Source: Accumulibacter jenkinsii (lineage in GTDB: Bacteria; Pseudomonadota; Gammaproteobacteria; Burkholderiales; Rhodocyclaceae). From it: a DNA stretch of 64,000 bases. Under the pieces are notes generated by a model, which ran no database searches, was not told the DNA's origin, and saw only the letters and a list, made by a program, of their open reading frames with translations. The stretch lies in NCBI GenBank assembly GCA_036625225.1, contig JAZKUF010000004.1, forward strand, positions 186,001 to 250,000, given 5' to 3'. The translations under genes were made by a program, and so were the position numbers. Of the stretch, positions 8,670-17,459 are shown piece by piece. Every line of letters starts with the position of its first letter. Position 1 is the first letter of the stretch.

Positions 8670-9251
8670 ATGGCCGCGGATGGAGCGCGGGTGGTGATCG
8701 CCCTGATTGCTGCTGTTGCCCGCAACCGGGCGATCGGCAAAGACCAGCAACTGCTCTGGCTGTTGCCCGAAGACCTGCGGAATTTTCGCGCAACGACGCT
8801 CGGCAAGCCGGTGATCATGGGCCGAAAAACCTGGGAATCGCTGCCGCCGGCCTTTCGCCCCCTGCCCGATCGACAAAACATCGTCGTCAGCCGCCAGCCC
8901 GCCTACGTCGCAGCGGGCGCGACGACGGCGGGCTCGATCGACCAGGCGATTCGACTCGCCGGCAAGCATGGCGAGATCTTCGTCATCGGCGGCGCCGACC
9001 TCTATCGCCAGGCGCTGCCGCTCGCCGCCCGCCTGTACCTGACCGAAGTCGCCGAAGAGCGCGCCGGCGACTGTTTCTTTCCCGAGCTTGCGCCGGCCGA
9101 ATGGCGCGAAGTCTCGCGGCGAGCGGGAGAGGCTGGATCGTCGCGGCATCCGACGTTCGATTTCGTGATCTACGAACGTTGTCAGGGCGGTTGGCGCAGC
9201 GTCCCGCCCGCGCAATCGCCGCACTTGCCTGACCAGCAGCCGCAAGAATAA
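8670..9251 (+). CDS. folA: Dihydrofolate reductase
   Basis: The 193-residue product has the full DHFR pattern: VIALIAAVARNRAIGKDQQLLWLLPEDLRNFR, GKPVIMGRKTWESLP, and EIFVIGGADLYRQALP, ending ...FDFVIYERC. It regenerates tetrahydrofolate from the dihydrofolate made by ThyA, which is encoded 4 bp upstream; co-transcription is clear. After the usual end there is a tail of about 25 residues rich in Pro, Gln and Ser, not typical of the family. The start ATG at 8670 adds about seven residues before the first strand. Confidence 0.95.
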   Translation: MAADGARVVIALIAAVARNRAIGKDQQLLWLLPEDLRNFRATTLGKPVIMGRKTWESLPPAFRPLPDRQNIVVSRQPAYVAAGATTAGSIDQAIRLAGKHGEIFVIGGADLYRQALPLAARLYLTEVAEERAGDCFFPELAPAEWREVSRRAGEAGSSRHPTFDFVIYERCQGGWRSVPPAQSPHLPDQQPQE

Positions 9252-9282
9252 GATACCGCCGTCAATCCCTTCAAAGTCACCG

Positions 9283-9717
9283 ATGCCGGACCTGCTGCAG
9301 AAGTATCTCGACACGGCCGAAGGCGCCGACAAGGTCATGGCGCACGCCCGACAGCTGGTCAGGCTCGCCGGCATCTACCGCGAGATCGCGCCGCAGCCCC
9401 TGGCTGAAGCGAGCCGCGTCGCCAATTACAAATCGGCGGTACTGGTCATTCAGGCTGACAACGGCGCGGTCGCCGCCAAGTTGCGCCAGATGGCGCCGAC
9501 CCTGGTCAGGGAGTTGCTCAGGCGCGGGCTGGAGTGTACCGGCGTGCAGGTCAAGGTTCAGGCCCGACCCGGCGAGAAGCCGACCCGAGTTCCCGAGCCA
9601 AGGCCGCTGAGCGCAAAAGCGAGCCAGGAGATCGCCGCCTTGAGCGCGTCCCTGCCGGCGTCGCCGCTACGCGAGGCACTCGAAAACCTGCTCGCGCGTT
9701 CGGCTAGACAGGAATGA
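9283..9717 (+). CDS. dciA: DciA-like DUF721 protein
   Basis: This 144-residue protein matches the DUF721/DciA family (SRVANYKSAVLVIQADNGAVAAKLRQMAPTLVRELL). DciA is the ancestral loader of the replicative helicase DnaB in bacteria without DnaC; that role is family knowledge. A DUF721 gene next to lpxC at the end of the dcw cluster is a familiar arrangement. The 3' end overlaps the convergent small membrane gene by 14 bp. Confidence 0.8.
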   Translation: MPDLLQKYLDTAEGADKVMAHARQLVRLAGIYREIAPQPLAEASRVANYKSAVLVIQADNGAVAAKLRQMAPTLVRELLRRGLECTGVQVKVQARPGEKPTRVPEPRPLSAKASQEIAALSASLPASPLREALENLLARSARQE

Positions 9718-9892
9718 CCGCCACCCGCTCGAGAATCATCAGCGCGAAAACCAGCAGGGCGACGATCAGGGCGTAGCGAAACACCCGCCAGGCAAACTGC
9801 AGATAGCGCGCATCCCGGGTAAACAGGAAAATGACCACGCCGCCGGCGACGCATAGCATCGTCAGGACCGCCAGCAGGCGCAACAACCACAT
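9704..9892 (-). CDS. Small two-helix membrane protein
   Basis: The 62-residue product has two hydrophobic helices (about residues 3-25 and 37-58) joined by a basic loop (TRDARYLQFAWR). I do not recognise a named family, though small membrane ORFs are found next to lpxC in other betaproteobacteria. Its ATG lies 4 bases after the lpxC stop, so it looks like the last gene of the dcw transcript. It overlaps dciA tail to tail by 14 bp. Confidence 0.65.
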   Translation of the reverse strand: MWLLRLLAVLTMLCVAGGVVIFLFTRDARYLQFAWRVFRYALIVALLVFALMILERVAVIPV

Positions 9893-9896
9893 CTGA

Positions 9897-10826
9897 TCAG
9901 CCCGCCGGCAAAGCGAGCCAGCGCGAAACCGTCATTGGGGCCTGCTGACGGTCCTCGAAACTGACGTATTCCCAGGCTTCGGGGCGGGCCAGCAGTTCGC
10001 GCGCCAGGGCATTGTTCAGTGCGTGCCCCGATTTGTGCGCCCTGAATGAGGCCAGCAAGGGGTGTCCGAGCAGGTAGAGGTCGCCGATCGCATCGAGCAC
10101 CTTGTGCTTGACGAACTCGTCGCTGTAACGCAGACCATCGGCGTTAAGCACCCGGTATTCGTCGAGCACGACGGCGTTTTCCAGCCCGCCTCCCTGTGCC
10201 AGGCCATTCTCGTGCAGCCATTCGACTTCGTGCATGAAGCCGAAGGTGCGCGCCCTTGCCACTTCACGGACGTACGAGTTTTCGGCGAAATCGATCGTCA
10301 CCTGCTGACCGGTGCGATCGATTGCCGGGTGGTTGAAGCCGATCGAGAACGACAGACGGAAACCCTCGTAAGGATCGAGGCGCGCCCACTTTTCTCCGGC
10401 CGCATCCGGTTCGCGTACCTCGATCGGTCGCCTGACCCGGATGAAACGTTTGGCGACCGGCTGCTCTTCGATGCCGACCGACTGGATCAGGAAAACGAAC
10501 GGTGACGCCGATCCATCGAAGATCGGCAACTCGGCGGCATCGAGGTCGACGAAGGCGTTATCGATTCCGAGGCCGGCAAAAGCCGACATCAGATGTTCGA
10601 TGGTCCCCACCTTGACCCCGTGACGCTCGAGACACGAACACATGCGTGTGTCGCTGACGAGCAGCGCCGAAGCCGGCAGGTCGATCACCGGGTCGAGATC
10701 GACACGGCGAAAGACAATGCCGGTCCCGGCCGCCGCCGGCCGCAGGCTGATCGTCACCTTGACCCCCGAATGGAGACCGACGCCCGCCGCACGGACTACC
10801 GCCCGGAGTGTTCTCTGCTTTAACAT
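9897..10826 (-). CDS. lpxC: LpxC, UDP-3-O-acyl-GlcNAc deacetylase
   Basis: The 309-residue zinc enzyme carries out the committed step of lipid A synthesis. The zinc ligands are present: H78 in TIEHLMSA, and H241 and D245 in KHKVLDAIGD; the catalytic His lies in KSGHALNNAL. Length and order (ftsZ-lpxC) are as in E. coli. It sits 42 bp after ftsZ with its own extended -10 element in that gap, so it can be expressed apart from division genes. The ribosome site is weak. Confidence 0.97.
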   Translation of the reverse strand: MLKQRTLRAVVRAAGVGLHSGVKVTISLRPAAAGTGIVFRRVDLDPVIDLPASALLVSDTRMCSCLERHGVKVGTIEHLMSAFAGLGIDNAFVDLDAAELPIFDGSASPFVFLIQSVGIEEQPVAKRFIRVRRPIEVREPDAAGEKWARLDPYEGFRLSFSIGFNHPAIDRTGQQVTIDFAENSYVREVARARTFGFMHEVEWLHENGLAQGGGLENAVVLDEYRVLNADGLRYSDEFVKHKVLDAIGDLYLLGHPLLASFRAHKSGHALNNALARELLARPEAWEYVSFEDRQQAPMTVSRWLALPAG

Positions 10827-10853
10827 GTCACTGAAAAAACGAATGATTTTCCG

Positions 10854-10862
10854 ATTCTAGCA
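10854..10862 (-). promoter_or_regulatory. Extended -10 promoter element of lpxC
   Basis: The minus strand reads TGCTAGAAT (TGn plus TAGAAT) in the ftsZ-lpxC gap, about 28 bases before the lpxC ATG. The matching -35 would fall inside the ftsZ coding end and is not consensus. Confidence 0.45.
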
Positions 10863-10868
10863 CAGCCC

Positions 10869-12038
10869 TCAGTCGGCCTGCTTTCTCAGGAAGGCCGGGA
10901 TATCATAACGATCGACGCCGCTATTGGCGAGTGCCTCGACGGTTGCGCTGCGTCCCTTGCGAACGATCGCCGGTACCTGCTCGAGCGACGAGTAGTCAAT
11001 GTTCGGACCATGAGCGAAGCGGCCGTCAGTTCCGGTACCCTGGCCATGCGAACCGCTGATCACTTCGAAGGTCTGCCGTTTGGCCTGCACCTGACCCAGA
11101 CCGGTGGCGACCACGGTCACCCGGATTTCCTCACCCATCTCTTCGTCATACACTGCGCCGAAGATGATGTGCGCATCGTCGGCGGCAAACGCGCGGACGG
11201 TGTTCATCACTTCATTGACCTCCTTCATCTTCAGCGAGCGGGTGGCCGTAATGTTCACCAGCACGCCCTTGGCGCCGGAGAGATTGACCCCTTCGAGCAA
11301 GGGTGACGATACGGCACGTTCGGCGGCGATACGCGCGCGGTCCACGCCGGCGGCATTCGCCGAACCCATCATGGCCATCCCCATTTCGCCCATCACGGTG
11401 CGCACATCCTCGAAGTCGACGTTGACCAGCCCCGGGAAGTTGATGATCTCGGCGATCCCGCCGACCGCGTTGCGCAGCACGTTGTCGGCCGCCTTGAAGG
11501 CATCGTCCATCGAAACGTCATCGCCGAGCACGTCCATCAGACGGTCATTGAGGATGACGATCAGCGAATCGACATGCTTCTGCAGTTCGGCAATGCCGAC
11601 ATCGGCGATCTTCAGGCGCTTGCCTTCGAAGCCGAACGGCTTGGTCACCACGGCGACCGTGAGTACGCCGAGTTCGCGCGCCACTTCGGCGACGATCGGC
11701 GCCGCACCCGTACCCGTGCCACCGCCCATGCCGGCGGTAATGAAAACCATGTGCGCACCCCGCAGCGATTCGGTGATCGCCTCGCGCTCCTCCATGGCAG
11801 CACTGCGCCCGGCTTCGGGCTTGGCGCCGGCACCGAGACCGGTCTTGCCGAGTTGCAGCTTCTGGATCGCGATGCTGCGACCGAGCGCCTGCGAATCCGT
11901 ATTGGCGGTGATGAAGTCCACGCCATTGACACCCTCGCGGATCATGTGGTCGACGGCGTTGCCGCCGGCCCCGCCGATGCCGATGACCTTGATCACGGTA
12001 TCCCTGTCGTCACCAGCCTTGTCGATGATTTCAAACAT
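10869..12038 (-). CDS. ftsZ: FtsZ, tubulin-like division GTPase
   Basis: The 389-residue product contains the tubulin signature GGGTGTG in GMGGGTGTGAAP, the N-terminal nucleotide loop GIGGAGGNAVDHM, and the T7 loop NVDFEDVRT. The C-terminal tail ends DIPAFLRKQAD, the conserved peptide that binds FtsA. ATG 12038 (MFEIIDKAGDD) is the start because a perfect AGGAGG sits 8 bases before it; the earlier in-frame start at 12065 is rejected. A small hairpin (12080-12092, GGCGA-GTT-TCGCC on the minus strand) lies in the 63-bp ftsA-ftsZ gap. Confidence 0.98.
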   Translation of the reverse strand: MFEIIDKAGDDRDTVIKVIGIGGAGGNAVDHMIREGVNGVDFITANTDSQALGRSIAIQKLQLGKTGLGAGAKPEAGRSAAMEEREAITESLRGAHMVFITAGMGGGTGTGAAPIVAEVARELGVLTVAVVTKPFGFEGKRLKIADVGIAELQKHVDSLIVILNDRLMDVLGDDVSMDDAFKAADNVLRNAVGGIAEIINFPGLVNVDFEDVRTVMGEMGMAMMGSANAAGVDRARIAAERAVSSPLLEGVNLSGAKGVLVNITATRSLKMKEVNEVMNTVRAFAADDAHIIFGAVYDEEMGEEIRVTVVATGLGQVQAKRQTFEVISGSHGQGTGTDGRFAHGPNIDYSSLEQVPAIVRKGRSATVEALANSGVDRYDIPAFLRKQAD

Positions 12039-12101
12039 TGAAAGCCTCCTCTGCATTAAATTCAAAAATTGTGGAAAGCGGCGAAACTCGCCTGGTGCCT
12101 G

Positions 12102-13331
12102 TTAGAAATTTTTTTCAAACCAGGATTTCATACGCCCGAAGACCTGCTTGACGTCCCGCGTCTCGCGTACCTTCAGGCCACGTTTGCGTTGCGTCTGCGC
12201 TTCCAGCAGCAGGCCGCAGGCAGTTGCAAAGCGCGGGCTCTGCACCACGTCGGCGAGAGCCCCCTGATACTTGGGAACCCCCAGGCGGACCGGCATGTGG
12301 AAGATCTCCTCGCCGAGCTCGATCATGCCCGGCATCACCGAAGCGCCGCCGGTGAGCACGATGCCGGAGGACAGCACGTCCTCGAAACCCGAACGGCGCA
12401 GTTCCGCCTGAATCAGTTCGTACAGTTCCTCGACCCGTGGCTGAATGACGTCCGCCAGCGCCCGCCGCGACAGCTTGCGCGAAGGACGGTCGTCAACCCC
12501 GGCGACGTCGAGCACGTCTGCCGGATCCGCGAGATGAGCGAGGGCACAGCCATACTTGCGCTTGATCTCCTCGGCTTCGCGCGTTGGTGTGCGCAGGGCC
12601 ATCGCGATGTCGTTGGTGACCTGGTCACCGGCGATCGGAATGACCGAGGTGTGCCGGATCGCGCCCTGTGTCCACACCGCGAGATCGGTGGTGCCGCCGC
12701 CGATGTCGATCAGGCAGATGCCCAGATCCTTTTCGTCCTCCGAGAGCACGGCGCAGCTCGAGGCGAGCGGCTGCAGAACCAGATCGTTGACCTCCAGACC
12801 ACAACGACGCACGCACTTGACGATGTTCTGCGCCGCCGAGACCGCGCCGGTCACGATGTGCACCTTGACCTCGAGACGAAAGCCGCTCATGCCGATCGGC
12901 TCGCGGATGCCATCCTGGTCGTCGATGATGAATTCCTGGGTCAGGATGTGCAGGATCTCCTGGTCGGCCGGGATCGGCATCGCGCGCGCCGTCTCGATCA
13001 CCCTGTCGACGTCCATCGTGGTCACTTCCTTGTCCTTGATGGCGACCATTCCATTCGAGTTGAAGCTCCGGATGTGGCTGCCGGCGATGCCGGTATACAC
13101 GTCGCGAACCTTGCAATCGGCCATCAGTTCGACTTCCTGCAGGACCCGCGAGATGGTGGTCACGGTCTCCTCGATATTGACCACGACGCCCTTCTTGAGG
13201 CCTTTCGATTCCTGCGATCCCATGCCGATGACGTTCAACCTGCCCTCCGGCGTGACCTCGGCCACCAGGGCGACAATCTTTGACGTGCCGATGTCGAGAC
13301 CGACGATCAGATCCTTGCTATCCCTGCTCAT
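12102..13331 (-). CDS. ftsA: FtsA, actin-like Z-ring anchor
   Basis: The 409-residue product shows the actin-fold ATP motifs (LIVGLDIGTSKIVALVAEV; ICLIDIGGGTTDLAV; GIVLTGGASVMPG). It ends in an amphipathic, basic helix (FGRMKSWFEKNF), the membrane-targeting sequence of the family. It tethers FtsZ to the inner membrane. The ATG overlaps the ftsQ stop (ATGA) and has an AAGGAAAG ribosome site. Confidence 0.97.
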   Translation of the reverse strand: MSRDSKDLIVGLDIGTSKIVALVAEVTPEGRLNVIGMGSQESKGLKKGVVVNIEETVTTISRVLQEVELMADCKVRDVYTGIAGSHIRSFNSNGMVAIKDKEVTTMDVDRVIETARAMPIPADQEILHILTQEFIIDDQDGIREPIGMSGFRLEVKVHIVTGAVSAAQNIVKCVRRCGLEVNDLVLQPLASSCAVLSEDEKDLGICLIDIGGGTTDLAVWTQGAIRHTSVIPIAGDQVTNDIAMALRTPTREAEEIKRKYGCALAHLADPADVLDVAGVDDRPSRKLSRRALADVIQPRVEELYELIQAELRRSGFEDVLSSGIVLTGGASVMPGMIELGEEIFHMPVRLGVPKYQGALADVVQSPRFATACGLLLEAQTQRKRGLKVRETRDVKQVFGRMKSWFEKNF

Positions 13332-14080
13332 TTCTTTCCTTTGACTTCCTGAATTGCACTGGCCGCAAAGCGCAATGCGAAACCGTTTGGATACCGCATA
13401 TCCACCGCCAGTGGTCGCTCATGACGGGTATCGGACAGGGTCGGGTAGTAATCGACGAAACGCTGCAGGCGTACGCGGATCGGCGCCTTGGCCTGTTCGC
13501 GACCGAGTTCAATCCACATCCCGTCCTCCAGCCGGAGGAGCCAGGCAAGGCGCGGCGACAGCGCCACCTGCGCCGGTCGCAGGCCGGCCGGCTGCATGAT
13601 GCGGGCGAACTCCTCGTAATGCCGCAGAACCTCGTTCGCCGACCCGGCCGGACCACTGATCCGCGGCAGCGTCTGGCCGCGGGTCAGCGACGCCGTAAAG
13701 ACCTCGCCGAAGATATTGACGAGTTCCACCTGCCCGTCGCCCCAGTGTGCCGCCGCCTGCTGCTCCTCGATGCGGACTTCGAGGCGCGACGGCCATTTTC
13801 GCCAGATCTCCGCCCGGCGCACCCAGGGCAAGCCCTCGATCGCCTGGCGCAGCGCCTCGAGATCGACGGTGAAGAAGTTGCCGTGCAAACCTTCCGCCAG
13901 GGACGCCTCGAGTTCGTTGCGCCGAACGTCGCGCAGTTCGTGGGTCACCTGCACTTCGTGCAGCGGGAACAGTCTCAGCCGCGGCGCCCCCCAGACCACC
14001 GCGGCAACCAGCAGCGCGGCCGACCCGGCCAGAAACAGCAGATCGGAGACAGCCGTCAGCAGGTGCGGTTTGTGCCACAT
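13328..14080 (-). CDS. ftsQ: FtsQ, divisome POTRA protein
   Basis: The 250-residue protein has a short cytoplasmic head, one membrane helix (about residues 10-28), and a periplasmic POTRA domain (LFPLHEVQVTHELRDVRRNELE, then LPWVRRAEIWRKWPSRLEVRIEE). It links the cytoplasmic ring to FtsB/FtsL. ddl lies 3 bp upstream and ftsA overlaps downstream, so it is tightly coupled. Confidence 0.95.
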   Translation of the reverse strand: MWHKPHLLTAVSDLLFLAGSAALLVAAVVWGAPRLRLFPLHEVQVTHELRDVRRNELEASLAEGLHGNFFTVDLEALRQAIEGLPWVRRAEIWRKWPSRLEVRIEEQQAAAHWGDGQVELVNIFGEVFTASLTRGQTLPRISGPAGSANEVLRHYEEFARIMQPAGLRPAQVALSPRLAWLLRLEDGMWIELGREQAKAPIRVRLQRFVDYYPTLSDTRHERPLAVDMRYPNGFALRFAASAIQEVKGKK

Positions 14081-14083
14081 CGC

Positions 14084-15007
14084 TCATCCCAGGGTCGCGA
14101 GCGCAAGCACCCGGACCACCAGTTCCTCGTAGCCGAAGCCGGCGGCGCGTGCCGCCATCGGAACCAGCGAGTGATCGGTCATGCCCGGCGAGGTATTCAC
14201 TTCGAGCAGGTAAGCCTGCCCGCCGCCGGCACCTGCCTCGTCCATCAGAAAATCGACCCGGCCCCAGCCGCGGCCGCCCAGGATCCGGAAAGCCTCGAGG
14301 GCGAGCTCGCGGAGTTCCTTTTCCCGCTGCTCGGGAAGGCCGCAAGGACAACGGTAGGCAGTATCGTCCCGTTGATACTTGGCCTCAAAGTCATAGAACT
14401 CGCTCGCGGGTTCGATCTTGATGATCGGCAGCGCCTCTTCGCCGAGGATGGCGACGGTGTACTCGCCGCCGAGGATCGCCCGCTCGGCGATCACCAGCGA
14501 GTCATGGCGAGCGGCAGCGGCGTAGGCGGCGCCGAGTTCACCGGCCCGCTGAACCTTGCTGATGCCGATCGACGACCCCTCGCAGGCCGGCTTGACGAAA
14601 AGCGGCAAGCCGAGGTCGGCGGTGACGCGGGCCAGGTCACTCGCGGCGTCGAGCAGCCGGTACTCGGGCACCGGCAGCCCGGCGGCCCGCCAGAGCAGCT
14701 TGCTGCGCCATTTGTCCATGCCCAGCGCCGAGGCCATGACGCCGCTGCCGGTATAGGGAATCCCCATCAGTTCGAGGACCCCCTGGATCGTCCCGTCTTC
14801 GCCATAACGCCCATGCAGGGCAATGAAGGCGCGATCGAACACCGCGAGATCATCGAGCGAGCGTTCGGCCGGATCAAAGGCGTGCGCGTCGACGCCCTGG
14901 CTCTGCAAGGCGGCGAGCACCCGCGAACCGCTGTTCAGGGAGACCGCGCGCTCGGCGGAGCGACCGCCGAAGAGGACCGCGACGCGGCCGAAATCGGCGC
15001 TCTTCAT
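14084..15007 (-). CDS. ddl: D-alanine--D-alanine ligase
   Basis: The 307-residue ATP-grasp enzyme makes the D-Ala-D-Ala dipeptide for peptidoglycan. Recognisable parts are VLFGGRSAERAVSLNSG at the N-terminus, FVKPACEGSSIGISK in the grasp domain and GWGRVDFLMDE ... LEVNTSPGMTDHSLVP at the metal site. ATG 15007 (MKSADFGRVAVLFGG) overlaps the murC stop (ATGA); the same frame continues open upstream, but that is antisense-like noise over murC. It corresponds to the ddlB position of the E. coli cluster. Confidence 0.95.
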   Translation of the reverse strand: MKSADFGRVAVLFGGRSAERAVSLNSGSRVLAALQSQGVDAHAFDPAERSLDDLAVFDRAFIALHGRYGEDGTIQGVLELMGIPYTGSGVMASALGMDKWRSKLLWRAAGLPVPEYRLLDAASDLARVTADLGLPLFVKPACEGSSIGISKVQRAGELGAAYAAAARHDSLVIAERAILGGEYTVAILGEEALPIIKIEPASEFYDFEAKYQRDDTAYRCPCGLPEQREKELRELALEAFRILGGRGWGRVDFLMDEAGAGGGQAYLLEVNTSPGMTDHSLVPMAARAAGFGYEELVVRVLALATLG

Positions 15008-16407
15008 CGTCCGCCCCCGATCCCGGCCGCCAGCTGGCCGGGAATTGCGCCGATCGAGCCGGCTCCCATGGTCATTACCACATCGCCATCGCGAGCGGCA
15101 TCCCGAATCGCTTGCGGCAGGTCGCCGACCGTCTCGACGAAAATCGGCTCGACCTTGCCGGCAACGCGCAGGGCGCGCGCCAGCGCGCGCCCGTCGGCAG
15201 CGACGATCGGCTGCTCGCCGGCGGCATAGACTTCGGCGAGCACCAGAGCATCGACTCCACCCAGGACCTTGACGAAATCGTCGAAGCAGTCGCGCGTCCG
15301 GGTATAGCGGTGCGGCTGAAAGGCGAGCAGCAGACGGCGGCCGGGGAAAGCACCGCGGGCGGCGGCGAGGGTTGCGCGCATCTCGACCGGGTGATGGCCG
15401 TAGTCGTCGACCAGGGTGACGCAGGCGCCGTTCGCGAGCGGCACCTCGCCGTAGCGCTGGAAACGGCGACCCACACCCTTGAACTCGGCGAGCGCCTTGA
15501 CGATCGCCGGGTCGGCAATGCCGAGTTCGCTCGCCACCGCAATCGCTGCCAGCGCATTCAGGACATTGTGCCGTCCCGGCAGGTTGAGGGTGACCGCCAG
15601 TCGGCTGATACTGCCATTGACGCGAACGCAATCGAAACGCATCTGGCCATCGGCCGCGTGCACGTTCTCGGCATAGACGTTGGCCGCCGGATCGAAGCCA
15701 TAAGTGACCATCTGCTTGCTGACCAGGGGCATGATTTCACGAACGTTGGCATCGTCGGCACAGAGCACCGCAACGCCATAGAAGGGCAGGCGCTGAACGA
15801 AATCGACGAAAGCCTGTTTCAGCCGACTGAAATCATGGCCATAGGTCTCCATGTGGTCGGCATCGATGTTGGTGACGATCGACAGCACCGGCGAGAGGAA
15901 GAGGAAGGAGGCGTCGGACTCGTCTGCCTCGGCCACCAGAAAATCGCCCGAACCGAGGCGAGCGTTGGCACCGGCAGCATTGAGGCGGCCACCGATGACG
16001 AAGGTCGGGTCCATGCCACCTTCGGCGAGAATCGAAGCCACCAGGCTGGTGGTGGTCGTCTTGCCGTGCGTTCCGGCCACCGCGATGCCCTGTTTCAGCC
16101 GCATCAGCTCGGCCAGCATCTGTGCGCGCGGCACGACGGGGATCTTGCGCGCGCGCGCGGCGATGACTTCGGGGTTGTCCGAACGGACGGCGGACGAGAT
16201 CACCACGGCGTCGGCCGCGATCACGTTTTCGGCGGCGTGTCCAAGCATGGTGCGCACGCCGAGGGCAGCGAGCCGCCGGGTCGCCGAGTTTTCGGCGAGA
16301 TCCGATCCGCTGACCGCAAAACCCAGATTGGCCAGTACTTCGGCGATGCCGCTCATTCCCGAACCGCCGATGCCGACGAAATGAATGTTCTTGACTTTGT
16401 GTTTCAC
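15004..16407 (-). CDS. murC: MurC, UDP-MurNAc--L-alanine ligase
   Basis: The 467-residue Mur ligase adds L-Ala to UDP-MurNAc. It has the UDP-binding start HFVGIGGSGMSGIAEVL, the ATP loop VAGTHGKTTTTSLV, and the C-terminal DDYGHHPVE and QPHRYTRT motifs. The start is GTG 16407, with AGGAG 8 bases upstream and a GTGA overlap with the murG stop; the open frame upstream of it is spurious. Confidence 0.96.
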   Translation of the reverse strand: MKHKVKNIHFVGIGGSGMSGIAEVLANLGFAVSGSDLAENSATRRLAALGVRTMLGHAAENVIAADAVVISSAVRSDNPEVIAARARKIPVVPRAQMLAELMRLKQGIAVAGTHGKTTTTSLVASILAEGGMDPTFVIGGRLNAAGANARLGSGDFLVAEADESDASFLFLSPVLSIVTNIDADHMETYGHDFSRLKQAFVDFVQRLPFYGVAVLCADDANVREIMPLVSKQMVTYGFDPAANVYAENVHAADGQMRFDCVRVNGSISRLAVTLNLPGRHNVLNALAAIAVASELGIADPAIVKALAEFKGVGRRFQRYGEVPLANGACVTLVDDYGHHPVEMRATLAAARGAFPGRRLLLAFQPHRYTRTRDCFDDFVKVLGGVDALVLAEVYAAGEQPIVAADGRALARALRVAGKVEPIFVETVGDLPQAIRDAARDGDVVMTMGAGSIGAIPGQLAAGIGGGR

Positions 16408-17459
16408 TGGGCAAGCTCCTCGCACATCCTGGCCAGTTCGGCCGTCGCTTCGGGCTTCGCGAGTTCGCGCGCCCGCTGCGCCATCTCCTGCAATCGACTC
16501 CGCGAATAGGTACACAGATCGCCGATCGCTGCCGGGGTCAGTTCTGCCTGCGGCAGCAGCAGGGCGGCGCCGGCCTGCGACAGGAAGCCCGCGTTGAGCG
16601 TCTGATGATCGTCGACCGCGTGCGGGAAGGGCACCAGCACGCTGGCGACGCCGACCGCCGCCAGCTCGGCGACGGTGAGCGCACCGGCACGGCAGATCAC
16701 GAGGTCGGCCCACGCGTAAGCGCCCGCCATGTCGTCGATGAAAGCCGCACAATGCGCCGGCACGCCGGCCGCTGCGTAGTTCTCGCGCAAGCGGTCGAGA
16801 TGCTTTTCGCCCGCCTGATGCACCACCAGCGGGCGCGCGCCGGGATCGATCAGAGCGAGCGCGCGCGGGACGATGTCGTTGAGTGCGGCAGCGCCCTGGC
16901 TGCCGCCGAGCACCAGCCAATGCAGCGGCGACTGGCGGCCGGCAAGCCGCTCGGCGGGCGCCGGCAGGTGGTTGATCTCCTGGCGCAGCGGATTGCCGAC
17001 CCAGACCCCGGTCGGCAGCGCATTCGGGAAACCACAGGCGACCCGTTTTGCCCAGCGCGCGAGCACCCGGTTGGCGAGACCGGCGATCGAATTCTGTTCA
17101 TGAATGATCAGCGGGCAGCCGAGCCACGCCGCCATCATGCCGCCGGGAAAGCTGACGTAGCCACCCATGCCGAGGACGACGTCCGGTCTCACCCGACGAA
17201 TTTCGCGCCGCGCCTGCCAGCAGGCCGAGAACAGGTGCCACGGCAGCAGCAGCTTGCGCAGCATCCCTTTGCCACGCAGGGCTGCGAAGCGAACCCAGGC
17301 CATTTCGTAGCCCCGGCCGGGAACCAGCTTCGCTTCCATCCCGTCGGGCGCGCCCATCCAGACCACGCGCCAGTCGCGACCTCGCAGCAGGTCGGCCACC
17401 GCCAGGGCTGGAAAGACGTGGCCGCCGGTTCCGCCAGCCATTACCAGCAGCGTCCTCAT
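16404..17459 (-). CDS. murG: MurG, lipid II-forming GlcNAc transferase
   Basis: The 351-residue GT28 enzyme converts lipid I to lipid II at the inner face of the membrane. It has MAGGTGGHVFPALAVAD, GMGGYVSFPGG, HEQNSIAGLANR and the C-terminal donor site CRAGALTVAELAAVG...PFPHAVDDHQ. The ATG overlaps the ftsW stop and its own stop overlaps murC. Confidence 0.96.
   Translation of the reverse strand: MRTLLVMAGGTGGHVFPALAVADLLRGRDWRVVWMGAPDGMEAKLVPGRGYEMAWVRFAALRGKGMLRKLLLPWHLFSACWQARREIRRVRPDVVLGMGGYVSFPGGMMAAWLGCPLIIHEQNSIAGLANRVLARWAKRVACGFPNALPTGVWVGNPLRQEINHLPAPAERLAGRQSPLHWLVLGGSQGAAALNDIVPRALALIDPGARPLVVHQAGEKHLDRLRENYAAAGVPAHCAAFIDDMAGAYAWADLVICRAGALTVAELAAVGVASVLVPFPHAVDDHQTLNAGFLSQAGAALLLPQAELTPAAIGDLCTYSRSRLQEMAQRARELAKPEATAELARMCEELAQ

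Noticed and set aside
13280..15229. 649-codon plus-strand frame opposite ftsQ, ddl and murC
   Set aside because: It is a high-GC antisense artefact over well-identified Mur and Fts genes.
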